From Sphingobium fuliginis (lineage in GTDB: Bacteria; Pseudomonadota; Alphaproteobacteria; Sphingomonadales; Sphingomonadaceae): a DNA stretch of 64,000 bases. Made by a program: the position numbers and the translations under genes. The stretch lies in contig NZ_SEON01000006.1 of assembly GCF_004152845.1 (NCBI RefSeq), forward strand, positions 1 to 64,000. Direction: 5' to 3'. Within the stretch, counting starts at the first letter, position 1. Each line of letters starts with the position of its first letter. A model generated the notes under the pieces. That model was not told the origin of the DNA. It saw nothing but the letters and a program-made list of their open reading frames with translations, and ran no database searches. Below, one piece after another: positions 44,758 to 52,001 of the stretch.

Positions 44758-45288
44758 TTGCCATCATCCGCCGATCCTGCCCCCTCCTTGCCGCTCGCCG
44801 TCATCGTCATGGGCGTCAGCGGCTGCGGCAAGTCGACGCTGGGCGCCCTGCTGGCCGAAGCGCTGGCCTGTCCCTTTCTGGAGGGCGACAGTTTCCACTC
44901 GACCGATGCGGTGGAGAAGATGCGCGGCGGGCGGGCGCTGACCGACGAGGATCGCTGGCCCTGGCTCGACCGTCTGGGGCAAGCGGCGGCGGATGCGATA
45001 GCGGCGAACGGCGCGGCGGTCCTTGCCTGCTCGGCGCTGCGCAGAAGCTATCGCGACCGGCTGCGCACGGCGATCGGCGCGCCTGTGCGTTTTGTCCTGC
45101 TGGAAAACAGCCGGGACCAGTTGCTGGCGCGCCTTTGCAACCGCCCCGGCCATTATATGCCCGCCAGCCTGCTGGACAGCCAGTTGGCGACGCTGGAACG
45201 GCCGCAGCCGGACGAGGGCGCGATGATCCTGACCACCGACACGCCGCCCGGCGCGCTGCGCGATCTGACGCTGGACTGGCTGCGCTGA
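44758..45288 (+). CDS. gntK: Gluconokinase
   Basis: A 176-residue kinase that phosphorylates D-gluconate to 6-phosphogluconate with ATP. The P-loop GVSGCGKST is at residues 19-27. FLEGDSFHS, KMRGGRALTDEDRWPWL and ACSALRRSYRDRLR are the standard GntK blocks, and the C-terminal LLARLCNRPGHYMPASLLDSQLATLE completes it. No ATG fits. TTG 44758 with AGGGA seven bases upstream gives a normal length. It faces the FadR-type gene tail to tail, and the gluconate permease lies just beyond. Together they make a complete route for gluconate use. Confidence 0.93.
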   Translation: MPSSADPAPSLPLAVIVMGVSGCGKSTLGALLAEALACPFLEGDSFHSTDAVEKMRGGRALTDEDRWPWLDRLGQAAADAIAANGAAVLACSALRRSYRDRLRTAIGAPVRFVLLENSRDQLLARLCNRPGHYMPASLLDSQLATLERPQPDEGAMILTTDTPPGALRDLTLDWLR

Positions 45289-45294
45289 TTGCCT

Positions 45295-45972
45295 TCACGG
45301 CATCAGGCGGCGGCGTCCTTCCCACAAATGCCAGCGCATCGCGAGCGCGGCGCCCTCCGGGTCCTGGGCGCGGATCGCGTCGACGATCAGCTCATGCTCG
45401 CGCAGCATGGTCGCGATCACCTCCGGCGGGCGGGAGCGGGAGATGTCGACGCCCGCCCGCATGATCTTCTCTACATCGCCATATAGCGCATCGAAGGTGA
45501 TGACGAAGGCCGGATTGCCGGTCGCTTCCGCAATGCGGCGGTGCAGTTCCATATCCTCGGCATGGGCGGGCTCGCTGGACAGCAGGGCCTGGCTCAACAG
45601 CGCCAGCCCTTCTTCGATATGCGCCATTTCATGCCCCGTCCGCCGGGTGGCGGCGAGGCGCGCGGCCTCCGCCTCCAGCACGAAGCGCACCTCATAGCTG
45701 CCGAGCGTCGTCGGCAGTTCGCTGAGCGGCATGAAGGCCGTCAGCCGTTCCGACGGGCGGCTCTTGACGAAGGAGCCGGCGCCCCGCCGCGCCTCCGTTA
45801 TGCCGTCCGACGCCAGCCGCACCAAAGCTTCCCGCACGATGGCGCGGGAGACGCCGAACATCTCCGCCAGCCGCGATTCGGAGGGCAGGCGTTCACCGAC
45901 CTCCAGACCTTCCGCCTTGATGATCTCGACAATGCCGGCATAGGCATGGTCGGAAAGCCGCGCCTGCGTCAT
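45295..45972 (-). CDS. GntR-family regulator, FadR subfamily
   Basis: A 225-residue regulator. It has a winged helix-turn-helix (residues 5-70: LPSESRLAEMFGVSRAIVREALVRLASDG) and a helical FCD domain (residues 90-220). The FCD domain has the metal/ligand His and Asp positions typical of organic-acid sensors (MELHRRIAEATGNPAF). ATG 45972 follows AGGTG. It is 43 bases after the permease gene in the same direction, so it is co-transcribed. It probably represses gluconate uptake and responds to gluconate or 6-phosphogluconate. A fitting palindrome is at 47497-47511. Confidence 0.92.
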   Translation of the reverse strand: MTQARLSDHAYAGIVEIIKAEGLEVGERLPSESRLAEMFGVSRAIVREALVRLASDGITEARRGAGSFVKSRPSERLTAFMPLSELPTTLGSYEVRFVLEAEAARLAATRRTGHEMAHIEEGLALLSQALLSSEPAHAEDMELHRRIAEATGNPAFVITFDALYGDVEKIMRAGVDISRSRPPEVIATMLREHELIVDAIRAQDPEGAALAMRWHLWEGRRRLMP

Positions 45973-46015
45973 CGGGACACCTGCCTGTCTGTCGAAGTCA
46001 TGGCTGCCCCCCTTG

Positions 46016-47362
46016 CTAGAAGATACTGCTCGCCGCCAGCACCAGCAGCAGGCCGACGACGGCGACGACTGTCTCCATGATCGACCAGGTCTTGAAAGTG
46101 CCGGGCATGTCGGTGCCAAGATAGCTTTTCACCAGCCAGAAACCGGGATCGTTGACGTGCGAGAAGAACAGCGAACCCGCGCCGATGGCGAGGACCATCC
46201 ATTCGGGTTGCACGCCGGATGCGGCGACCAGCCCCTCCATGACGCCTGCCGTGGTGATCGTCGCCACCGTGGCTGAACCGGTCGCCAGGCGAATGCAGAC
46301 GGACACGCCCCAGGCAAGCAGGATCGGGGAGATCGCGCCGCCCTGCGCCAGCCGCACCAACATGTCGGAAAGCCCCGCCGTCACCAGCACCTGCTTCAGC
46401 GCGCCGCCCGCGCCGATGGCCAGGATGATGCCCCCGGCGGGCGTCATCGCCTCCGTCCAGATGGCGTTCTGGATGCTGCGGTCGGCGATGCGTCGCCCGA
46501 ACAGCAGCGGCAATGCAGCAAGCACCGCCACGAGCAGCGCGACGACCGGATCGCTGATCCAGCTCAGCCAGTGGAACAGCGTCGCCATGTCCGGCGGCAT
46601 CAGCGCGACCGCCTGCCCCGCCGCGATCAGCACGACCGGCAGCAGCACGGCCGCCAGTGCGCGGCCGACGGAAGGAGTCGCGACATCGACGCGCACGGGA
46701 TCGAGCAGCGGAGGACTGAGCTTCACGCCGGGCGCGGTGAAGCGGGCCAGCAGCGGGCCGGCGATGATGGCGGTGGGGATGCCGACGATCAGGCCATAGA
46801 CCAGCGTCAGGCCCAGATTGGCGCCCAGCGCGTTCACGGCCAGCAACGGGCCGGGATGCGGCGGCACCAGCGCATGGACCACCGACAGGCCCGACAGGGC
46901 GGGCAGCATCAGGCGGAGCTTGGCCGTGTCGTTGTTCTGCCCATTGGGCAAGGCCGCCGCCGCCGAAGCGACGATCGGCAGCAGCAGCACCAGCCCCGTT
47001 TCGAAGAAGAGGGGCAGACCGATCACGATGGCGGTGAAAAGGCTGGCCCAGGGCGCGCCCCCAATGCCTGAAATGCGCAGCGCAGCGCGCGCGAGTCCGC
47101 CTGCGCCGTCCGACAGTTGGAGCATCGCGCCAAGGCCGAGGCCAAGCGCGACGACAAGGCCCGTGCCGCCCAGGATGGCGCCCGCGCCCTTCTCCACCGC
47201 CTTTGCGGTTTCCTCCATCGGCAGGCCCGCCAGCAGCCCCACGGTGAAGGCGCCGCAGAGCAGGCCCACGAACGGATGCAGCCGCCCCCGGATGATGAGC
47301 GTGATGGAGAGCGCGATGCCGGCAATGGCCGAGAAGATCAGCCGATAGTCCGCCGGGCTCAT
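46016..47362 (-). CDS. gntP: Gluconate permease, GntP family
   Basis: A 448-residue inner-membrane symporter with about 12 to 14 membrane segments. It shows the GntP-family features GLPLFFETGLVLLLPIV, VHALVPPHPGPLLAVNALGANLG, the SGSAT-like RLATGSATVATITTAGV, and HVNDPGFWLVKSYLG. It would bring gluconate, or a related sugar acid, from the periplasm into the cytoplasm with protons. It precedes the FadR-type regulator in one operon, and the kinase lies beyond. The 356 bases upstream hold the candidate FadR operator. Confidence 0.95.
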   Translation of the reverse strand: MSPADYRLIFSAIAGIALSITLIIRGRLHPFVGLLCGAFTVGLLAGLPMEETAKAVEKGAGAILGGTGLVVALGLGLGAMLQLSDGAGGLARAALRISGIGGAPWASLFTAIVIGLPLFFETGLVLLLPIVASAAAALPNGQNNDTAKLRLMLPALSGLSVVHALVPPHPGPLLAVNALGANLGLTLVYGLIVGIPTAIIAGPLLARFTAPGVKLSPPLLDPVRVDVATPSVGRALAAVLLPVVLIAAGQAVALMPPDMATLFHWLSWISDPVVALLVAVLAALPLLFGRRIADRSIQNAIWTEAMTPAGGIILAIGAGGALKQVLVTAGLSDMLVRLAQGGAISPILLAWGVSVCIRLATGSATVATITTAGVMEGLVAASGVQPEWMVLAIGAGSLFFSHVNDPGFWLVKSYLGTDMPGTFKTWSIMETVVAVVGLLLVLAASSIF

Positions 47363-47718
47363 GCGGCGCCTGCTCCCGCACCGACGCGGGCGACCGGCGG
47401 ATGAGGAGCCACCGCCGCCATAACTGATGTTAACGCCATCCTCTCCCCTCTCTTCTATATGGTGATAGGGCCATGCGGAGATCAGCCGCTGCTTAAACCT
47501 GTTAGACAGGTCATAGCCATGATTTCAGCGCAAAACCACAGATATGGGGTCGTATATCGCATTTTTCGCTTGAAGCTGTCTGACCGATTCCGGTATGTTA
47601 GCGTTATCGAATCCGACATGGCAGTGCGCGAACCGCGCTGCCTCGGCAAGCCTGGCGGAATAGGCCGGGTAGAATAGCGCCGGGCAGGACAGCGCCCGGC
47701 AAAACAGGGAGAGAGAGG
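47363..47718. promoter_or_regulatory. Divergent regulatory region of gntP and the gfo-gnl operon
   Basis: No gene is supported in these 356 bases. They contain the FadR-like palindrome at 47497-47511 and a weaker GTnnnAC match at 47576-47586. A half-site GGTCGTA lies at 47548-47554, like the right arm of the 22-bp element upstream of the fusion genes. A GCCGGGC/GCCCGGC hairpin (47679-47700) lies just before the LuxR-type gene. The region is thus placed to control gluconate uptake and periplasmic oxidation together. Confidence 0.6.
47497..47511. promoter_or_regulatory. Candidate FadR-family operator
   Basis: ACCTGTTAGACAGGT, a perfect 6+6 inverted repeat around TAG, containing the GT-nnn-AC core typical of FadR-subfamily sites. 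It is 135 bases upstream of gntP, whose operon encodes a FadR-type regulator. Confidence 0.7.
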
Positions 47719-48015
47719 ATGCACATCGCGCTGGATCTGCATGACAGCCTCGGTCATCAGGATCAGAGGCCCCAGGGCATCAGGACGGCCGAACCGCCCC
47801 AGCTCACCCCCACCCAGATGAAGGTTCTGCGCTGCGTTCATTCGGGCCTGCTGAACAAGCAGATCGCCTATGAACTGGGCATGGCCGAAGCCACGGTGAA
47901 GGTTCATATGACGGCGCTGATGCGGAAGCTGAACGTCCGCAACCGCACCCAGGCGGCCATCGTCGCGCGCAATCTGGGCTGGCTGCGCCCCGCGCTTGGC
48001 CGCGCCGCCGACTGA
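47719..48015 (+). CDS. Orphan LuxR-type DNA-binding domain protein
   Basis: A 98-residue protein that is little more than a LuxR/NarL-type helix-turn-helix (residues 29-95: LTPTQMKVLRCVHSGLLNKQIAYELGMAEATVKVHMTALMRKLNV). The closest relatives of this domain are the output domains of response regulators. The receiver is absent, and nothing upstream in any frame looks like the missing part. GGGAGAGAGAGG precedes the ATG, so the short start is credible. The oxidoreductase gene begins 36 bases after its stop, so it should be co-transcribed with it. It may act without phosphorylation, perhaps on the 22-bp elements. Confidence 0.85.
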   Translation: MHIALDLHDSLGHQDQRPQGIRTAEPPQLTPTQMKVLRCVHSGLLNKQIAYELGMAEATVKVHMTALMRKLNVRNRTQAAIVARNLGWLRPALGRAAD

Positions 48016-48051
48016 CCCCTCATTCATCCTCCAGAAAAAAGGGAGCTTCGC

Positions 48052-49155
48052 GTGGCGACCACTTCCCGTCGTGAAATCCTGGGCGGCCTTGGCGCCGGAA
48101 TGGTTCTGGCCGGCATGGCAACGCGCGCCGGCGCGGCGCCGGCGCGCAAGATCGGCTATGCCATTGTCGGGCTGGGTTCCTACGCCACGCGCCAGATCAT
48201 GCCGAACTTCGCGGGTTGCGAGCATGCGAGGCTGGTCGCCCTCGTCAGCGGCACGCCGGCCAAGCTGGACCAATATGGCGCGCAATATGGCATAGCGGCG
48301 ACCCACCGCTACAGCTATGCCGATTTCGATCGCATCCGGGACAATCCGGACATCGACGTCGTCTATGTGGTGCTGCCCAACAGCATGCATGCCGAATATA
48401 GCATCCGCGCGGCGCAGGCGGGCAAGCATGTGATGTGTGAAAAGCCCATGGCCGTGTCCGTCGCGGAGTGCGAGGCGATGATCGCCGCCTGCCGCAAGGC
48501 GGGGACGAAGCTGATGATCGGCTATCGTTCGCGGTTCGAACCCTATAACCGGCTCGCCATCGAACTGGCGCGCGGCGGCCATGTCGGCCCCACCCGCCTC
48601 ATCACCGCCGAACATGGTTTCCCGGCCCGGCCGGACCAGTGGCGGCTCGACCGACCGTTGTCGGGCGGCGGATCGATGATGGACATCGGCATCTACAGCC
48701 TGAACGCAGCCCGTTACCTGACCGGGGAAGAGCCGGTTTCGGTCAGCGCCGTCGAGACCACGGACAAAGCCGATCCCCGCTTCAAGACGGTGGAGGACCG
48801 CATCAGCTTCCTGCTGCGCTTTCCATCCGGCATCGTCGCCAACTGCATCTCCAGCTATAGTTCCTCCCATAATGGCTATCGCGTCATCGGCACGCAGGGC
48901 TGGATCGACATGGAACCGGCGACCCCTTATCAGGGGCAGAGCATGTCGATCCGCAAGGATGGCGTCACGACCCCGCGCACGCTCCCGCCCGCGGCCAAGA
49001 ACCAGTTTGCGGGGCAGCTCGATCATATGGCCGAATGCATCGTCAACGGCACGACCCCCATCGTGCCGGGCGAGGAAGGCCTTGCCGACATGCGCGTGAT
49101 CGAAGCGATCTACCGTTCGGCGGCCGAGCGGCGAGAGGTCGCCATAAGGGCATGA
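48052..49155 (+). CDS. Tat-exported GFOR-like sugar oxidoreductase
   Basis: A 367-residue Gfo/Idh/MocA enzyme strongly resembling glucose-fructose oxidoreductase of Zymomonas. The N-terminus TSRREILGG followed by a hydrophobic stretch is a Tat signal, as in GFOR. GYAIVGLGSYA is the cofactor-binding motif, ALVSG keeps the Ser after the second strand linked to NADP preference, and CEKPM (residues 129-133) has the catalytic Lys. SGGGSMMDIGIYSLN and the C-terminal NQFAGQLDHMAE block also match. It should oxidise glucose to gluconolactone in the periplasm with tightly held NADP(H), reducing a second sugar. The start is GTG 48052 behind GGGAGC. It overlaps the lactonase gene in ATGA. Confidence 0.88.
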   Translation: MATTSRREILGGLGAGMVLAGMATRAGAAPARKIGYAIVGLGSYATRQIMPNFAGCEHARLVALVSGTPAKLDQYGAQYGIAATHRYSYADFDRIRDNPDIDVVYVVLPNSMHAEYSIRAAQAGKHVMCEKPMAVSVAECEAMIAACRKAGTKLMIGYRSRFEPYNRLAIELARGGHVGPTRLITAEHGFPARPDQWRLDRPLSGGGSMMDIGIYSLNAARYLTGEEPVSVSAVETTDKADPRFKTVEDRISFLLRFPSGIVANCISSYSSSHNGYRVIGTQGWIDMEPATPYQGQSMSIRKDGVTTPRTLPPAAKNQFAGQLDHMAECIVNGTTPIVPGEEGLADMRVIEAIYRSAAERREVAIRA

Positions 49156-50156
49156 CGTCGCGCCGGATGTTCCTGGCCGGTCTGGCGAGCCTGCCCGTCG
49201 GCGCGCGGCTGGGCGCGGCGGTGGCCGCCCCCATCGGCTCGATCCGGCGGCTCGACCCCGAACTGGACCGGATCGTCGCGCCATCCGCGTCCGTGACCGT
49301 CCTCGCCAGGGGCTATAAATGGGCCGAGGGTCCGGTCTGGGCGCCGCGGGACAATTGCCTGCTGTTCAACGATCCGCCGTCCAATATCCTGTATCGCTGG
49401 CGGCCGAAGGATGGGGTGCGTCCGTTCCTGTCGCCTTCCGGCCTGCAAGGCCCCGTGCCGCCCGGCATCAGGGAGCCGGGCCTCAACGGTCTGGCGATCG
49501 ATTCCTCCGGCGCGCTGATCGCCGCGGACAGCGGCACGCGCGCCATCGTGCGAATCGACCTGCGCACGCGCGCCCGGACCATTTTGGCCGACCGGTTCCA
49601 GGGCAAGCGTTTCAACAGCCCCAATGATCTGTGCGTCGCGCCGTCGGGCATGATCTATTTCACCGACCCGCCCTATGGGCTGACGGATGGCGATAGGTCT
49701 GCGTTGCGGGAACTGGAGCATTGCGGCCTCTATGCGCTGGGTCCGGACGGAGCGCTGTCGCTGCTGGACGGCAGTCACCGCCGCCCCAATGGCGTTGCGG
49801 TATCGCCGGACGGCAGGACGCTCTATCTTGCACTGTCCGATGAGCAGCGGCCGGAGGTTCTGGCCTATTCGCTCGATGAACGCGGCTTTCCGACGGGTCA
49901 GCGCCTGTTCCACGACATGCGCGCGGAACAGGAGAAGGGCCTGCCCGGCCTGCCGGACGGCATCAAGGTTTCACGCAATGGGCATGTCTTCGCCACAGGT
50001 CCGGGGGGCGTCCACATACTCGCCCCGGACGGCAGGGCGCTGGGGCTGATCGGGACGGGCAAGTCGGTGGCGAACTGCGCGCTGGACGCCGCCGGGCGAC
50101 GCCTTTTCCTCACATCCTCCGATATGCTCGCGGTCGTGCCGGTTCGGCCGGTCTAA
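49152..50156 (+). CDS. Tat-exported gluconolactonase (SMP-30 family)
   Basis: A 334-residue six-bladed propeller lactonase. SRRMFLAG near the start is a Tat signal. Metal-binding residues are in place: E59 in AEGPVW, N158 in FNSPNDL, and N213 before VAVSPDG. It would hydrolyse glucono-lactone to gluconate. Start and stop overlap with the GFOR-like gene (ATGA) shows that they are coupled, and both proteins go to the periplasm folded. The stop codon TAA is the first three bases of the inverted-repeat element at 50154-50323. The gene resembles gluconolactonase (gnl) of Zymomonas in context and type. Confidence 0.9.
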   Translation: MTSRRMFLAGLASLPVGARLGAAVAAPIGSIRRLDPELDRIVAPSASVTVLARGYKWAEGPVWAPRDNCLLFNDPPSNILYRWRPKDGVRPFLSPSGLQGPVPPGIREPGLNGLAIDSSGALIAADSGTRAIVRIDLRTRARTILADRFQGKRFNSPNDLCVAPSGMIYFTDPPYGLTDGDRSALRELEHCGLYALGPDGALSLLDGSHRRPNGVAVSPDGRTLYLALSDEQRPEVLAYSLDERGFPTGQRLFHDMRAEQEKGLPGLPDGIKVSRNGHVFATGPGGVHILAPDGRALGLIGTGKSVANCALDAAGRRLFLTSSDMLAVVPVRPV

Positions 50157-50323
50157 GGTGTGTGGGGATTCAGCCCATGGCGGGCTGCAAATGACGGCTT
50201 TCTGCGCTTCCAGTGCTCACGTACTTTGAGTACGCTGCGTCGAAACGAGTCACCTGCCTCGTTTCGAGGTTCTCGAAATCCACCATTTTCGCTCCACCCT
50301 GAGCTGAATCCCCACACACCTTA
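50154..50323. repeat. MITE-like element with 21-bp perfect terminal inverted repeats
   Basis: A 170-bp non-coding element. Its left end (50154-50174, beginning TAAGGTGTGTGGGG) is the exact complement of its right end (50303-50323, ending CCCCACACACCTTA). Inside are further perfect stems: CGAAACGAG/CTCGTTTCG (50241-50249 and 50258-50266) and GTACT/AGTAC (50221-50233). It begins at the stop codon of the lactonase gene and ends before the convergent antiporter gene. It has no coding frame, so if mobile it would need a transposase in trans. As RNA it would fold strongly and could serve as a terminator. Confidence 0.85.
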
Positions 50324-50345
50324 GGGGCGGCTCACGACAGGGAGA

Positions 50346-51695
50346 TCAGGCCGCGGCCCCCAGCCGACCCAATTCCCCCTCCGCCCGCGCGCGCCTTCCA
50401 TAGACTATCTCGAACAGCGGCCCCGCCATCATGGTGGTGACGATCGCCATCAACACCAGCATCGAGAACAGGGCGGGTTCGATAATGCCCTTCTGAATGC
50501 CGATATTGATGATGATGAGTTCCATCAGTCCGCGCGAGTTCATCAGCGCGCCGATTCCCAGCGCGGTCCGATTATCCTCGCCCGACAGGCGCGCCGCCGC
50601 ATAGCAGGCGCCGAACTTGGCAAGGATGGAGGCGACCAATATGCCGAGCGCAATGAGCAGGAAGGAAAGCGAATTCACCATGTCGAGGCGCGTGTTCAAC
50701 CCGGAATAGGTGAAGAACATCGGCAGCAAGATGACGACGGCCAACGGTTCGACCTTCTTCCTCAGTTCCTCCACGAACAAACCGCGCGGCATGAATACGC
50801 CCAGGATGAAGCCGCCGAATATGCCGTGAATGCCGATCGCGTCCATGATGAAGGCGGACAGGCAGAACAGCGCCAGCGTGATCGCCAGCACGGTCATGCT
50901 CATTTCGCCCTGCGCCTCTACCGCGCGCCCCAGCGGCGCAAGCAGGCGCCGACCGAACAGCAGCAGGAAACCGACATAGAGGAAGGCGCCGACGATCGCC
51001 AGAACGGCAACGCCGCTGCCGCCGCCGAACAGGGCGAGCACCACGGCCAGCACGCACCAGGATGCGGCGTCGTCGAACGCCCCGGCCGTCAGCGAAAGGG
51101 TTCCGAGCGGGCTGTCGGCAAGGCCGCGTTCGTTGATGATCCGCGCCAGCATCGGAAAGGCGGTCAGGGCAATGCATGCGCCCATGAAGAGCGTCGCGCT
51201 GCCCTGACCTATGCCCTCCGCGAAAAGGCCGGGAACGGTGACAAGCCAGGGCGTGATCAGGATCGCGATGACGAAAGGCGCGAACAGCCCCGCGCCCGAC
51301 ACCATCGCCGCGTTCCGGGCCTTCGACTGGAAATGATCCAGGCGCAGCGTCAGGCCGACGAGGAACATGTAAAGCGCCACGCCGAACTGCGCGCCGGCGT
51401 ATAGCACATTGTTGGTTTCCCTGGGAAAGATCATCGCCTGCAGGTCGGGCGCGACGACGCCGAACAGCGAGGGCCCCAGGATCACGCCGGCGATCATTTC
51501 CCCGACTACCTGGGGCTGCGCCAGGAATTTGCGGCAGAACCAGCCCACCCCCCGGCAGGCGAGGACGATGAGCGCGAGTTGCAGGAAGAAATGGATGCTG
51601 TAGTCGCCGGGAGCGAAACTCAGCAGCTTCGCGCTGACCGGCGGCCCGTGGGGCGCCAATATGTTCGTCAGCGACGGAAAAATATCCCCTGCCAT
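50346..51695 (-). CDS. CPA2-family cation/proton antiporter
   Basis: A 449-residue inner-membrane protein with about 12 membrane segments, of the monovalent cation:proton antiporter-2 family. It has VVGEMIAGVILGPSLFG near the N-terminus, a GAFDDAASWCVLA segment carrying the conserved Asp pair, and MNSRGLMELIIINIG near the C-terminus. There is no cytoplasmic RCK domain, so it is the short form. It would exchange Na+ or K+ for H+. A LacI-type palindrome lies 23 bases upstream of the start, which would link it to the xylan locus. That is unusual, because antiporters are not a standard part of such loci. Confidence 0.9.
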   Translation of the reverse strand: MAGDIFPSLTNILAPHGPPVSAKLLSFAPGDYSIHFFLQLALIVLACRGVGWFCRKFLAQPQVVGEMIAGVILGPSLFGVVAPDLQAMIFPRETNNVLYAGAQFGVALYMFLVGLTLRLDHFQSKARNAAMVSGAGLFAPFVIAILITPWLVTVPGLFAEGIGQGSATLFMGACIALTAFPMLARIINERGLADSPLGTLSLTAGAFDDAASWCVLAVVLALFGGGSGVAVLAIVGAFLYVGFLLLFGRRLLAPLGRAVEAQGEMSMTVLAITLALFCLSAFIMDAIGIHGIFGGFILGVFMPRGLFVEELRKKVEPLAVVILLPMFFTYSGLNTRLDMVNSLSFLLIALGILVASILAKFGACYAAARLSGEDNRTALGIGALMNSRGLMELIIINIGIQKGIIEPALFSMLVLMAIVTTMMAGPLFEIVYGRRARAEGELGRLGAAA

Positions 51696-51717
51696 CCCAC
51701 CCTCTCGCCTCTTATTT

Positions 51718-51731
51718 TGGGAGCGCTACCA
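51718..51731. promoter_or_regulatory. LacI-type palindrome upstream of the antiporter gene
   Basis: TGGGAGCGCTACCA, symmetric except at one position pair, with the AGCGCT centre shared with the palindromes at 55052-55063 and 62072-62085. It is a candidate site for the LacI protein encoded at 58075-59118. Confidence 0.6.
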
Positions 51732-52001
51732 CATATTCCCGGTGGAAGGAAGGGATTGCGCGCTTGACGGCCCGGCGCAAGCGGCCCGATGCCGCGGAAG
51801 AAGAGGGAGGAGAGGCATGGGGCAAGGCGGGGGAAGGGGAAAACCGCCGCTGCCCTGGCCCAGGCAAAGCTCTGGACGCAAACCTCTCCCCAGTTCATCG
51901 CCATGCTGCCGGTGTCGCTTCGACCCCGACAGCATGGTCTTCATTCAGACGTTGACCTGGTCATGAGCAGAAGACCGGTTCCCGATTTCCCGCACCATGT
52001 C
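51732..52001. other. Intergenic region downstream of the TonB receptor gene, with a hairpin
   Basis: No gene is supported. CCATGCTG at 51901-51908 and CAGCATGG at 51930-51937 form the base of an imperfect hairpin whose inner part (CGG, GTCG) also pairs. It lies 65 bases beyond the stop of the leftward TonB receptor gene and is probably the end of that transcript. Confidence 0.45.

Noticed and set aside
47482..49284. A 600-codon minus-strand frame opposite the LuxR-type and GFOR-like genes
   Set aside because: It is a shadow of the GFOR-like gene. The plus-strand proteins have clear cofactor, Tat and helix-turn-helix motifs.
51764..51955. Short frames between the antiporter and TonB receptor genes
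   Set aside because: They have low-complexity composition, no ribosome binding site of note, and overlap a hairpin likely to end the TonB receptor transcript.
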